From contig NZ_FOXY01000002.1 in NCBI RefSeq assembly GCF_900115865.1, positions 434,001-498,000 on the forward strand: 64,000 bases of DNA, in the 5' to 3' direction. Positions 37,152-45,691 of the stretch are shown here, piece after piece (position 1 is the stretch's first letter; each line of letters starts with the position of its first letter). The position numbers were made by a program, and so were the translations under genes. Below the pieces are notes generated by a model, which saw only the letters and a program-made list of their open reading frames with translations, did not search any database and was not told the origin of the DNA. This DNA comes from Donghicola eburneus. Its GTDB lineage: Bacteria; Pseudomonadota; Alphaproteobacteria; Rhodobacterales; Rhodobacteraceae.

Positions 37152-37358
37152 TTAGTTACAGCGCGAGGGGTAAGTACGGCAGTACGCGACGTTGCCTGCG
37201 CCACCGACGACGGCACCAGTGACCATGTCACCACCGGTGACAGCACCTGCTGCTGCGCCTGCGCCTGCACCCAGCAGAGCCTGTTCGCCAAGCGTGTCAC
37301 CACACGCGGCCAGACCAAGAAGGGCAACCGAAGCAACGATCCAAGTTTTCTTAAGCAT
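37152..37358 (-). CDS. Small glycine-zipper-like lipoprotein
   Basis: A 68-residue protein with a lipoprotein signal (lipobox LAAC, Cys19) and a mature region of Gly/Ala repeats (GAGAGAAAGAVTGG), like small outer-membrane glycine-zipper lipoproteins. Two further cysteines lie near the end (YCRTYPSRC). AAGGA precedes the ATG by 8 bp. The leader carries an inverted repeat CCCGTGT/ACACGGG (37379-37398). The gene has its own terminator. Confidence 0.8.
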   Translation of the reverse strand: MLKKTWIVASVALLGLAACGDTLGEQALLGAGAGAAAGAVTGGDMVTGAVVGGAGNVAYCRTYPSRCN

Positions 37359-37689
37359 TGTGCAATCCTTTCAACAATCCCGTGTCCACCCACACGGGTG
37401 CGACGTTCTGATGTGTAAGCAACGTCACCCCCCTGCACCTGGTTCCCACGCCCGTTAAAAGCCGACCACACGAAACCGTGAGGCAATCCGAAAAAATGCG
37501 CGCTCAGGCCTGTAGAGCCCAGCGCGCAAGTCGGGGAAGGGGTCTCGGTAAGAGACATCGTCCGCCGCGCAATGCGCGACTTACACAGCCCTAGATTGGC
37601 TGCTTCGCCCGTGCTTGCAAGCATGGCGGCGGGCGCACGAAAAACGTGCGCCGAAATCCGCTTAACTGCCTGTATGCACTGGGCAAAGC
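37359..37689. other. Hairpin-rich noncoding stretch
   Basis: No gene is supported here. Besides the leader repeat of the lipoprotein gene it contains CGCGC-AAT-GCGCG (37567-37579 region), the palindrome TGCTTGCAAGCA (37612-37623), and the perfect hairpin GGCGCACG-AAAAA-CGTGCGCC (37632-37652), ending in an intrinsic terminator on the minus strand (37491-37528). This could be a structured 3' UTR or a small RNA on the minus strand, downstream of the gene ending at 37690. Confidence 0.5.
37491..37528 (-). terminator. Terminator about 160 bp past the 121-residue gene
   Basis: On the minus strand TGCGCGCT and AGCGCGCA pair around a 16-nt loop and are followed by TTTTTT. Confidence 0.65.
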
Positions 37690-38055
37690 TTAGCCGACCC
37701 ATTCTGAACTCCCGTTGAAGATCTGAGGGAAGGATCGCTCTGCTTCGTCCATGTCGATGCGCAGCAGTGCGCCGTAATCCGCAGGATCAAAGGGCTCTTC
37801 GGCGGGCACGACTTCGCGCTCGAACAGCCAGTTCAGGCGTCCGGCATCCAAGTTACCCCGTTCGAAGGTCTCTTCTCCAAAGTGAAGCCAGAGCGCAGCA
37901 AGGAAGCATTCGTCAGCTCTCTTGTCCGCAGGCTTGCGGTCAGGAAAGCGGCGAAGCGCCTTGAGCGGCGTCACCCCGCGCGGATTCGCGCGGCGGATTA
38001 CGAATTGATAATCAGTTCCGGGCATACGGCCCGGGAAGCCACGATGTTTCAGCAT
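37690..38055 (-). CDS. Conserved hypothetical protein
   Basis: A 121-residue soluble protein beginning MLKHRGFPGRMPGTDYQFVI, which I associate with Rhodobacterales-specific proteins without known role. The middle is basic (LKALRRFPDRKPADKRADE), and the C-terminal third is acidic. The start at 38055 is preceded by GGGGGC, and an ATG 12 bp upstream lacks an RBS. Its transcript probably runs to the terminator at 37491. Confidence 0.75.
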   Translation of the reverse strand: MLKHRGFPGRMPGTDYQFVIRRANPRGVTPLKALRRFPDRKPADKRADECFLAALWLHFGEETFERGNLDAGRLNWLFEREVVPAEEPFDPADYGALLRIDMDEAERSFPQIFNGSSEWVG

Positions 38056-38139
38056 ACAAGCCCCCATTGGGTATAGGGGCGATGGTCGCGGCCTGTGAAA
38101 GCGGGCCCGACGGCCCGCCCCGGTTTCGTCAGAGTACGG

Positions 38140-38286
38140 TTACTTGTACTTGCCGGTGTAAGTGGGTTCCACCGAAATGGGTTCGGGCTGAACAACCACG
38201 TATTCTTCTTCTGCGGGCTTCTTCGCGCAGCCTGCAACCGATGCGGCAACTGCGAACGCAGCAAGGGTGATGACGACTTTCGACAT
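38140..38286 (-). CDS. Very small lipoprotein (48 residues)
   Basis: A 48-residue frame with AGGAGA 6 bp before its ATG and a lipoprotein signal peptide with lipobox SVAGC, so Cys20 would be lipidated. The mature part is 29 residues, starting AKKPAEEEY and ending PTYTGKYK, with alternating acidic and hydrophobic residues. No domain is recognised. The good RBS, coherent lipobox and following GC-rich hairpin (38101-38118) make it a real gene. Confidence 0.8.
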   Translation of the reverse strand: MSKVVITLAAFAVAASVAGCAKKPAEEEYVVVQPEPISVEPTYTGKYK

Positions 38287-38506
38287 GCGTGTCTCCTGTA
38301 TGTACTTCTATCGTTATTTGTCGGGGTTAACTCTGCGTCCTTGCCCGACCACTGCTTCGAGGTATGGGGGTCTTGGGATACTCCCGACGCAACGATAGCG
38401 CGAATCTCTACCGATTGATATGGGGCAGATTCCGCATATTTGGCCTGTGGCGAAAAATCCCCATCAGCCAGTGTACAAAGGGAAAAATGCAAATAAGGGG
38501 CGGTCA

Positions 38507-38902
38507 TTAATAGACCTCCCAGATGCAAGCACCCTGATCTACGCGAAAGCTTTCGACAAATTGCACAGCCTCTGGCGCGGCCTCGCCGAATGGAATCGGG
38601 CGGTCGGCATAGCTGAGGACAATCATCGCAGGATGGGTGCCACGGGCATCCAGTTCCGGCAGCGCATACGACGCACAAATCTCGGGGAAATCGCCAGAGA
38701 CTCGGTCAAAATCGGATTGCTGCAGATCGGGGGCCACGAAACGATATCGGGCCCAGACCTGACCGTCGGGCTGATTCTCGAGAATCAACTCAAACAAGGT
38801 CAGGTCTAGGCCCGAGGGCACGGTGGGGGCCCCCTCCTGCCCCCGAACCGTGGTCGCCACTGCCAGGAGGGCGACGAAACCTATGTTCGCGAAACGCAGC
38901 AT
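38507..38902 (-). CDS. Secreted protein, DUF6497-like
   Basis: A 131-residue protein with a signal peptide (MLRFANIGFVALLAVATTV, cleavage near residue 21). The mature domain has ELILENQPDGQVWARYRFVAP and two cysteines (in EICASYA and GACIWEVY) likely to form a disulfide. I associate it with DUF6497, a Rhodobacterales periplasmic family. Its ATG overlaps the stop of the upstream gene (TAATG), so it is translationally coupled to it. Function unknown. Confidence 0.78.
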   Translation of the reverse strand: MLRFANIGFVALLAVATTVRGQEGAPTVPSGLDLTLFELILENQPDGQVWARYRFVAPDLQQSDFDRVSGDFPEICASYALPELDARGTHPAMIVLSYADRPIPFGEAAPEAVQFVESFRVDQGACIWEVY

Positions 38903-39249
38903 TACGATGCTCGCTTCGCGTGCATGACCCAACGCGCACGGCGCTCGGGATCATGAAGCAACTGTGAAACTAAACCCTCAACGTGGGCCAAAGGCAAGTT
39001 TCCTTGGACAGAACCGCCAGCACGAATGCGTGCAAGGTTGCCATCGCAAACGATTTCTACCACAGGAAGAAATCCACGCAAGCTTTGTAATGCGCGCCAC
39101 ATGTCCTGCCGGACCTGATGGGCCAACCGGACAGGGTGACACGCCGGCACTGTCGCTTCGACCGCGAAGTCGAAACGGGCGGGAAGTTGGCGGGACACAG
39201 TGATGCCCCCCTGCCCGTCCTTGACGATATGCCAGCGTGTTTTTGCCAT
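38902..39249 (-). CDS. Conserved hypothetical protein downstream of pccB
   Basis: A 115-residue, rather basic protein without signal peptide. It has an N-terminal beta-like part (RWHIVKDGQGGITVSRQLP) and a C-terminal helix ending RRARWVMHAKRAS. No domain is recognised. It starts 18 bp after pccB on the same strand and couples to the next gene by TAATG. It is probably the second gene of a pccB operon, but a role in propionyl-CoA metabolism is not shown. Confidence 0.75.
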   Translation of the reverse strand: MAKTRWHIVKDGQGGITVSRQLPARFDFAVEATVPACHPVRLAHQVRQDMWRALQSLRGFLPVVEIVCDGNLARIRAGGSVQGNLPLAHVEGLVSQLLHDPERRARWVMHAKRAS

Positions 39250-39267
39250 TTGGATGGGTATCCAGCC

Positions 39268-40800
39268 TTAGAGAGGAATATTGTCGTGCTTCTTCCACGG
39301 CATGCTGCGCTTCTTCTGGCGCAGCGCCGCAAAGGCGCGGGACACACGGCGGCGGGTGCTGTGCGGCATGATCACTTCATCAATGAAGCCACGCTCTGCC
39401 GCGACAAAGGGATTCGCGAATCGCTCTTCGTATTCTGCGGTGCGGGCTGCGATCTTTTCGGGATCACCCAGTTCGCTGCGATACAGAATTTCGGTCGCGC
39501 CCTTGGCCCCCATCACCGCGATCTCTGCGGTCGGCCAAGCATAGTTGAAGTCCGAGCGCAGGTGCTTGGACGCCATAACGTCATACGCGCCACCATAAGC
39601 CTTGCGGGTGATGACAGTGACCTTTGGAACGGTCGCTTCGCCGTAGGCAAACAGCAGCTTCGCGCCGTGCTTGATGACGCCGTTATATTCCTGCGAAGTC
39701 CCGGGCAAGAAGCCTGGCACGTCCACCAGCGTCAGGATCGGGATTTCGAAGCAGTCGCAGAAGCGCACAAAACGCGCGGCCTTGCGGCTGGAGTCGATGT
39801 CCAGACAGCCAGCCAGAACCATCGGCTGGTTCGCCACAACGCCAACGGTCTGACCTTCGAGGCGGATGAAGCCAGTGATCATGTTCTTGGCGTATTCGGC
39901 CTGAATTTCGTAGAAATCACCCTCGTCTGCGATCTTGTTGATCAGCTCTTTCATGTCATAGGGCGTGTTCGCGTTCTCGGGGATCAGCGTATCAAGGCTG
40001 TTTTCCACGCGGTCCGGCGCATCAAAGAACGGGCGTACAGGCGCCTTTTCGCGGTTCGAGAGGGGCAGGAAGTCCACCAGACGGCGCACTTCGGTCAGAG
40101 CCTCAACGTCGTTCTCGAACGCGCCATCAGCCACCGAGCTTTTCTTGGTGTGGGTCAGCGCGCCCCCAAGTTCTTCGGCAGTGACCTGTTCGTTGGTCAC
40201 GGTCTTCACCACGTCAGGACCGGTGACGAACATGTAGGAGCTGTCCTTCACCATAAAAATGAAGTCGGTCATCGCAGGCGAGTACACCGCGCCACCGGCA
40301 CAGGGGCCCATGATCACACTGATCTGCGGAATGACGCCCGACGCCTCGATGTTGCGCTGGAACACTTCGGCATAGCCAGCCAGCGAGGCAACGCCCTCTT
40401 GGATACGCGCACCGCCCGAGTCGTTGATGCCGATCACAGGCGCGCCGTTCTGCATCGCCATATCCATGATCTTGCAGATCTTCTGTGCGTGGGTTTCCGA
40501 CAGCGAACCGCCGAAGACGGTGAAGTCCTGAGAGAACACATAGACCATGCGGCCGTTGATGGTGCCCCAGCCTGTCACAACGCCGTCGCCGTAGGGACGG
40601 TTTTCCTGCATCCCGAATTCGGTGCAGCGATGCGCCACGAACATATCGAACTCTTCAAAGCTGCCTTCGTCCAGCAGCAATTCGATGCGCTCACGTGCCG
40701 TCAGCTTGCCTTTGGCGTGCTGCGAGTCGATGCGTTTCTGACCGCCACCGGCGCGTGCCAGTTCGCGACGATCTTCGAGTTCTTGCAGGATATCTTTCAT
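39268..40800 (-). CDS. pccB: Propionyl-CoA carboxylase beta subunit
   Basis: Carboxyltransferase subunit that moves the carboxyl group from biotin to propionyl-CoA. The 510-residue protein has two crotonase-like halves, with [28 protein letters not shown] and [11 protein letters not shown] visible, all typical of PccB. The start at 40800 has GCGGAGG 7 bp upstream. The frame extends further with no RBS. Two small genes follow closely. Upstream lie TTTGCAAA sites like those bound by PccR. Confidence 0.97.
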   Translation of the reverse strand: MKDILQELEDRRELARAGGGQKRIDSQHAKGKLTARERIELLLDEGSFEEFDMFVAHRCTEFGMQENRPYGDGVVTGWGTINGRMVYVFSQDFTVFGGSLSETHAQKICKIMDMAMQNGAPVIGINDSGGARIQEGVASLAGYAEVFQRNIEASGVIPQISVIMGPCAGGAVYSPAMTDFIFMVKDSSYMFVTGPDVVKTVTNEQVTAEELGGALTHTKKSSVADGAFENDVEALTEVRRLVDFLPLSNREKAPVRPFFDAPDRVENSLDTLIPENANTPYDMKELINKIADEGDFYEIQAEYAKNMITGFIRLEGQTVGVVANQPMVLAGCLDIDSSRKAARFVRFCDCFEIPILTLVDVPGFLPGTSQEYNGVIKHGAKLLFAYGEATVPKVTVITRKAYGGAYDVMASKHLRSDFNYAWPTAEIAVMGAKGATEILYRSELGDPEKIAARTAEYEERFANPFVAAERGFIDEVIMPHSTRRRVSRAFAALRQKKRSMPWKKHDNIPL

Positions 40801-40861
40801 CTGTGCCCTCCGCTTTGACGCGACCATAGGGTGCGTTTCTGCGACCGCAAAGCAATCATTG

Positions 40862-40911
40862 GCAAATTTGCAAATTCCTCGCAGCAACTCCGATTGAAAA
40901 TGCAAATCTGC
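40862..40911. promoter_or_regulatory. Candidate PccR binding sites upstream of pccB
   Basis: The palindromes GCAAATTTGC (40862-40871) and TTTGCAAA (40867-40874) overlap, and TGCAAATCTGC follows at 40901-40911. PccR of Rhodobacter sphaeroides is known to bind paired TTTGCAAA-type sites upstream of pccB. The sites lie 62-111 bp before the pccB start and a pccR homologue is encoded nearby. Confidence 0.65.
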
Positions 40912-40981
40912 TAAATCACCAATTGGAATTGGACATCAGAGCCCCCGACCCCGTAGCGTCAGGCCTACGTCCAAATCCGTG

Positions 40982-42184
40982 ATGGCTTTTAAAATGCTCA
41001 ACAAAAATACTGCGCCGCACATCGCGACCTTGATTATGCTCGCAGGACTCGCCGCCCTATCGATGAATGTTTTTCTACCATCGCTTCCGGGCATGACGGC
41101 CTACTTTCAAACCGACTACCGGCTGATGCAGCTATCCGTCGCACTCTATTTAGGCGTGAATGCCGTGCTGCAGCTGTTTATCGGGCCAATCGCGGACCGC
41201 TATGGGCGCAGACCGGTGCTGCTTTGGGGAATTGCGCTGTTTCTGGTGGCCACCCTGGGCTGTCTGTTCGCGCCAACCGCCGGACTTTTCTTGGTATTCA
41301 GGATGAGCCAAGCTGTCATCGTCACTGGCATGGTTCTGTCGCGCGCCATTGTCCGCGACGTCCATGACCAAGACTCTGCGGCCAGTATGATCGGGTATGT
41401 GACCATGGGCATGGCCTTGGTCCCGATGATCAGCCCCGCCATTGGCGGCGTGCTGGATGCGGCTTTTGGGTGGAAGGCCAACTTTTGGGGACTGTTCCTA
41501 CTGGGCTGCGTGATGCTCTGGCTCACATGGGCCGACTTGGGGGAGACTGGCCGCCCGCGCGACATCTCGCTCTTTCGCCAGTTCGGAGAGTATCCCGTGC
41601 TCCTGACCTCGCGCCGGTTTTGGGCATATGCGCTGGCTGCGGCGGCTGCCTCGGGCGCCTTCTTTGCTTATCTCGGCGGCGCACCCTTTGTGGGCAGCGA
41701 AATCTACAAGCTCCCGCCCGAGACTTTGGGTTTCTACTTTAGTGCCCCTGCCATCGGCTATTTCGCCGGAAACTTCATGTCAGGCAAGTTCTCGCGCCGT
41801 TGGGGAATCAACCGGATGATTCTCTGGGGATCGGTCGTGAATGCTGTGGGCGTCGGGATTTCCTTGCTCATCCACTTGAGCGGTGCTGGCTCTGTCTTGG
41901 TGTTCTTTGGTTTCATGACAGCCGTGGGCTTTGGCAACGGGATGGTTATTCCGAACGCCACCTCGGGCTCCTTGTCTGTGGTCCCGCATCTTGCGGGCAC
42001 AGCATCCGGCTTGGGCGGTGCGATCATGATCGGGGGCGGCGCGGCATTGTCAGCTCTTGCTGGGTCGCTCCTGACGCTCGAAACCGGTGCAGTGCCACTT
42101 TTGCTGATCATGTTCGCCAGCGCGGTGGCCGCGATTCTGGCCATCTTCTACGTCTACCACCGAGAGCGACAACTGGTCCGTTGA
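40982..42184 (+). CDS. Bcr/CflA-type MFS drug transporter
   Basis: A 400-residue inner-membrane protein with about 12 transmembrane segments. Motif A is GPIADRYGRRPVLL, and an early segment reads MNVFLPSLPGMTAYF, as in Bcr/CflA efflux proteins. It could export drugs or metabolites. The start is uncertain: a GTG at 40979, ATG at 40982 and ATG at 40994 are all in frame, and none has a clear RBS. It diverges from pccB, sharing the gap with the PccR sites, and precedes pccR. Confidence 0.85.
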   Translation: MAFKMLNKNTAPHIATLIMLAGLAALSMNVFLPSLPGMTAYFQTDYRLMQLSVALYLGVNAVLQLFIGPIADRYGRRPVLLWGIALFLVATLGCLFAPTAGLFLVFRMSQAVIVTGMVLSRAIVRDVHDQDSAASMIGYVTMGMALVPMISPAIGGVLDAAFGWKANFWGLFLLGCVMLWLTWADLGETGRPRDISLFRQFGEYPVLLTSRRFWAYALAAAAASGAFFAYLGGAPFVGSEIYKLPPETLGFYFSAPAIGYFAGNFMSGKFSRRWGINRMILWGSVVNAVGVGISLLIHLSGAGSVLVFFGFMTAVGFGNGMVIPNATSGSLSVVPHLAGTASGLGGAIMIGGGAALSALAGSLLTLETGAVPLLLIMFASAVAAILAIFYVYHRERQLVR

Positions 42185-42192
42185 GGCTGTAA

Positions 42193-42222
42193 TTTGCAAA
42201 TGGTATGACTTGCATTAGCAAA
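42193..42222. promoter_or_regulatory. Candidate PccR autoregulatory site
   Basis: A perfect TTTGCAAA (42193-42200) is followed by the related TTGCATTAGCAAA (42210-42222), 18-47 bp before the pccR ATG. The position suits autoregulation. Confidence 0.6.
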
Positions 42223-42239
42223 CCCGCAAAGGCACCCAG

Positions 42240-43631
42240 ATGGCACCCCAGAAACTCTATGCAGGCGTCAAGCTGCGCGAACTGCGCTCGCGTCTTGGCC
42301 TGACGCAAAAGGAATTCGCCGCCAAGCTTGGCGTGTCCCTGCCCTATCTGAACCAGATGGAGAACAACAATCGCCCTGTCAGCACATCGGTCGTGCTGGC
42401 GCTGGCGTCAGAGTTTGGGTTCGATGTGACAGAGCTGTCAGCGGGCGACAGCGAGCGGCTTGTGTCTGACATGCGCGAAGCGTTGGCGGACCCAGTGTTC
42501 ACTGACCAACCGCCGCCTTTGGCCGACCTACGACTGGCGGCCAGCAACGCCCCTGCTCTGGCACGGGCCTTCCTGCATTTACATCGCGCCTATCGGCAAT
42601 CTCACGAACGACTGGCTTCCCTGGACGAAGCCTTGGGCCGCGAGGATGCCCGCGTGCAGCCATCGCCTTGGGAAGAGGTGCGCGACTTCTTTCACTATTG
42701 TGACAACTACATCGACGCGGTCGACCGCGCCGCTGAACACTTTGCCGAGAAATTCTCGGGCCCTTTGGGTGCAGAGCACGCCCTGAATGACAACGGCATC
42801 ACCCTGCGCTTGACCGAAGGCGCGCGCCTGCGCCATTTCGATTCCGAGAACATGGTGCTGTCGATTTCGAACCGAGCTGCACCCGAGACACGCCGCTTCC
42901 AGATTTTGCTACAGCTAGCGCTCATCACGCAAAACAAGCTGCTGGACGCCACGCTCGACCTCGCCCGCTTCCACTCGAACGAAGCGCGATCCATCGCCAA
43001 GATCGGCCTCGCCAATTACTTCGCGGGCGCGGCGCTCATGCCCTACACCCGCTTTCTCGAGGCAGCGAAGAAATACCGGCATGACCTAGAACTTCTGGCC
43101 ACCCGTTTCGGCGCGTCGATCGAACAGGTCGCGCATCGCCTCTCGACCCTCCAGCGGCCTGGAAACAAGGGCATCCCCTTCTTCTTCGTCCGCGTAGACC
43201 AAGCTGGCACGATCACCAAACGCCACTCGGCCACACGCTTGCAATTCGCTCGCTTCGGTGGCGCCTGCCCCCTCTGGAACGTGCACCGCGCCTTCGAAAC
43301 ACCCGCGCAATTCCTGCGCCAGCTGGCCGAAACGCCCGATGGCGTGCGCTATCTCTGCCTTGCGCGGGATGTATCAAAACCCGGGGGCGCGTTCGGAGCG
43401 CCGACTCGTCGTTACGCGATTTGTCTTGGGTGCGAGGTCCGCCACGCTGGCGATCTGGTCTATGCAGACAGCTTGGATGTGACCAATTCAGCTGCCTTCG
43501 AACCCATCGGCATATCCTGCCGAATTTGCGAGCGCACGGATTGCCATCAACGCTCCGTCCCGCCGCTGGAGCGTCGCCTGACCATCACTCCCGACGAGCG
43601 CGGCATCCTGCCATACCGCGTAGACAAATAA
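42240..43631 (+). CDS. pccR: Short-chain acyl-CoA regulator PccR (ScfR family)
   Basis: A 463-residue regulator of the ScfR family. An XRE helix-turn-helix (about 10-66, with LTQKEFAAKLGVSLPYLNQMENNNRPVS split over two helices) precedes an IrrE-like domain without an HExxH zinc motif and a C-terminal DUF2083-type domain with a cysteine cluster (CRICERTDCHQR). R. sphaeroides PccR senses propionyl-CoA metabolism and controls pccB. Candidate sites lie before both pccB and this gene. A terminator shared with the facing gene follows at once. Confidence 0.92.
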   Translation: MAPQKLYAGVKLRELRSRLGLTQKEFAAKLGVSLPYLNQMENNNRPVSTSVVLALASEFGFDVTELSAGDSERLVSDMREALADPVFTDQPPPLADLRLAASNAPALARAFLHLHRAYRQSHERLASLDEALGREDARVQPSPWEEVRDFFHYCDNYIDAVDRAAEHFAEKFSGPLGAEHALNDNGITLRLTEGARLRHFDSENMVLSISNRAAPETRRFQILLQLALITQNKLLDATLDLARFHSNEARSIAKIGLANYFAGAALMPYTRFLEAAKKYRHDLELLATRFGASIEQVAHRLSTLQRPGNKGIPFFFVRVDQAGTITKRHSATRLQFARFGGACPLWNVHRAFETPAQFLRQLAETPDGVRYLCLARDVSKPGGAFGAPTRRYAICLGCEVRHAGDLVYADSLDVTNSAAFEPIGISCRICERTDCHQRSVPPLERRLTITPDERGILPYRVDK

Positions 43632-43632
43632 A

Positions 43633-43668
43633 AAGGGTCGGAGCGCCCCCTCCGGCACTCCGACCCTT
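43633..43668. terminator. Terminator between pccR and the DUF465 gene
   Basis: AAGGGTCGGAG and CTCCGACCCTT form a perfect 11-bp stem with a 14-nt loop, between convergent genes. Confidence 0.8.
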
Positions 43669-43687
43669 AGTTCTCTAGCAGCGTTAT

Positions 43688-43933
43688 TCAGGCAGAAACT
43701 GCCGACAGCGCCGACCAGATCTGGTCCTTGAGCAGAGAACGTTCTTTGCGCAGTTGTTCTTCGGCCAGCTGCTCCATCGGTTGGACGTTGCTTTCAGCCA
43801 GATACACACGCTGGTTCACCTCGTTATAGGTGTCGACCAGCTTGGCAAAGTGAGCGTCCTCGGCCTTTAGGCGCGCGATCGCGTCAACATGCTGCGGGAA
43901 TTCTTCTGTCAGCTGGTGCGGTGTGTGAGACAT
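43688..43933 (-). CDS. DUF465 (YdcH-like) family protein
   Basis: An 81-residue helical protein. The central segment DAHFAKLVDTYNEVNQRVY matches the DUF465/YdcH core, and the C-terminal half is an amphipathic helix. The start at 43933 is supported by AAGGAG, whereas an upstream ATG lacks an RBS. Function of the family is unknown. It stands alone, downstream of the betA terminator. Confidence 0.85.
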   Translation of the reverse strand: MSHTPHQLTEEFPQHVDAIARLKAEDAHFAKLVDTYNEVNQRVYLAESNVQPMEQLAEEQLRKERSLLKDQIWSALSAVSA

Positions 43934-43979
43934 TCTCGACTCCTTACTCTTCAAGTTCACAGTCAGAGTAACCGCACAG

Positions 43980-44014
43980 AAAAAAGGCGACTTTGATACG
44001 CATCAAACTCGCCT
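43980..44014 (-). terminator. Terminator of the bet operon
   Basis: On the minus strand GGCGAGTTTGAT and ATCAAAGTCGCC pair with one mismatch around GCGT and are followed by TTTTTT, 12 bp after the betA stop. Confidence 0.85.
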
Positions 44015-44025
44015 CTTTCTTTGCT

Positions 44026-45681
44026 TTATCGCTGGGACGTTTGCCAGTCGGGGTTGATCCACGGCTCGCTTTCGTCACGCGGCAGCTTGCGGCCCAGAAT
44101 GTGGTCCGCAGCCTTTTCGCCGGTCATGATCGACGGGCCATTCAGGTTACCGTTGGTGATCTGCGGAAAGATCGAGCTGTCCGCGACACGCAAACCATCC
44201 ACTCCAATCACGCGACACTCTTCGTCAACAACAGCCATCGGATCATTGCGGTCGCCCATCTTGCAGGTTCCGCAGGGATGATAGGCGCTTTCGACGTGCT
44301 CGCTGATGAAGGCGTTCAATTCTTCGTCGCTTTGTACGTCCGCGCCCGGCTGGATCTCGTGTTTATAGTAGGGTTTGAACGCTTCTTGTTCAAAGATTTC
44401 GCGGGTCAGGCGGATACAGGTGCGGAAATCTTCCCAATCCTGTTCGCTGGACATGTAGTTGAACAGGATTTTAGGCGCGGCTTTGGGGTCGCTCGACGCC
44501 AACGTGACATGCCCGCGCGAGGGGCTGCGCATGGGGCCGACATGAGCTTGGAACCCGTGCCCTTCGGCGGCCGCTTGGCCATCGTAGCGCACTGCGATGG
44601 GCAGGAAGTGGTACTGGATGTCAGGATATTCCACCCCAGCTTTGGAACGGATGAATGCGGCGCTTTCGAACTGGTTCGACGCACCCAGACCCTTTTTGGT
44701 GAACAGCCACTGGGCCCCGATCAGCGCCTTGCCCCAGAGGTTCCAGTACTTGAACAGCGTGATCGGCTGCTTACACGCGACCTGAAGATACAGCTCTAGG
44801 TGATCCTGCAAGTTTTGCCCGACACCGGGGCGATCCGCGATGACGTCAATCCCGTGCTCGGCCAGATGTTCAGCAGGGCCGATGCCGGACAGCATCAGCA
44901 GCTTGGGCGAATTGATCGAGGATGCCGAGATCACAACCTCATTGGTGGCCTTGATGATCTGCTTGTCGCCACCCTTCTCGATTTCGATGCCGCGGGCCCG
45001 GCCCTCTTCGATGACGATGCGGCAAGCCAGCCCGCGCACGACCTCGACTTTGCCAGTCTTGATCGCGGGCTTCAGATAGGCATTCGCGGCAGACCAGCGG
45101 CGGCCCTTGTAGACCGTCTGTTCCATCGGGCCAAAGCCCTCTTGCTGCTCGCCGTTGTAATCGCCTGTGACCGGATAGCCAGCTTGCTTCCCCGCCTGAA
45201 CAAAGGCGTCAAACAGCGGGTTTTCGCGGGCACCTCGTGTCACGTGCAGCGGGCCGTCCTTGCCACGCCATTCCTTGTCGCCACCATGGCCGCCGTCATC
45301 CCACTGCTCCATCCGCTTGAAGTACGGCAAGACGTCCGCATAGCTCCAACCGCGTGCGCCCGATTGGGCCCAATGGTCGTAGTCGCGGGCGTGGCCGCGC
45401 ACGTATACCATCCCGTTGATCGAAGACGATCCGCCGACCACCTTGCCACGCGGAGTGGCCAGACGGCGCCCGCCCAGATGGGGTTCAGGCTCTGACTGAA
45501 AGCCCCAGTCATAGAGCGGCATGTTCATCGGGTAGCTCAGAGCCGCGGGCATCTGAATGAACGGGCCTGCATCCGTACCGCCATGCTCGATGACGATCAC
45601 GGATTTCCCCGCCTCTGCCAGACGATAGGCAATGGCACAACCGGCGCTGCCCGCGCCTACGATGACGTAATCGGCTTGCAT
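44026..45681 (-). CDS. betA: Choline dehydrogenase
   Basis: Oxidises choline to betaine aldehyde at the inner membrane, using FAD. The 551-residue protein belongs to the GMC oxidoreductases: FAD-binding VGAGSAGC at residues 8-15, [14 protein letters not shown], and the C-terminal HPCGTCKMG carrying the catalytic histidine. The start at 45681 follows AAGGAGG. Third gene of betI-betB-betA, 10 bp after betB, ending in a terminator. Confidence 0.96.
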   Translation of the reverse strand: MQADYVIVGAGSAGCAIAYRLAEAGKSVIVIEHGGTDAGPFIQMPAALSYPMNMPLYDWGFQSEPEPHLGGRRLATPRGKVVGGSSSINGMVYVRGHARDYDHWAQSGARGWSYADVLPYFKRMEQWDDGGHGGDKEWRGKDGPLHVTRGARENPLFDAFVQAGKQAGYPVTGDYNGEQQEGFGPMEQTVYKGRRWSAANAYLKPAIKTGKVEVVRGLACRIVIEEGRARGIEIEKGGDKQIIKATNEVVISASSINSPKLLMLSGIGPAEHLAEHGIDVIADRPGVGQNLQDHLELYLQVACKQPITLFKYWNLWGKALIGAQWLFTKKGLGASNQFESAAFIRSKAGVEYPDIQYHFLPIAVRYDGQAAAEGHGFQAHVGPMRSPSRGHVTLASSDPKAAPKILFNYMSSEQDWEDFRTCIRLTREIFEQEAFKPYYKHEIQPGADVQSDEELNAFISEHVESAYHPCGTCKMGDRNDPMAVVDEECRVIGVDGLRVADSSIFPQITNGNLNGPSIMTGEKAADHILGRKLPRDESEPWINPDWQTSQR

Positions 45682-45691
45682 CGGGGCCTCC

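Noticed and set aside
37034-37702. 222-codon open frame on the minus strand
   Set aside because: It covers the start of pccA, the lipoprotein gene in another frame, two terminators and a hairpin tract. It is not a gene.
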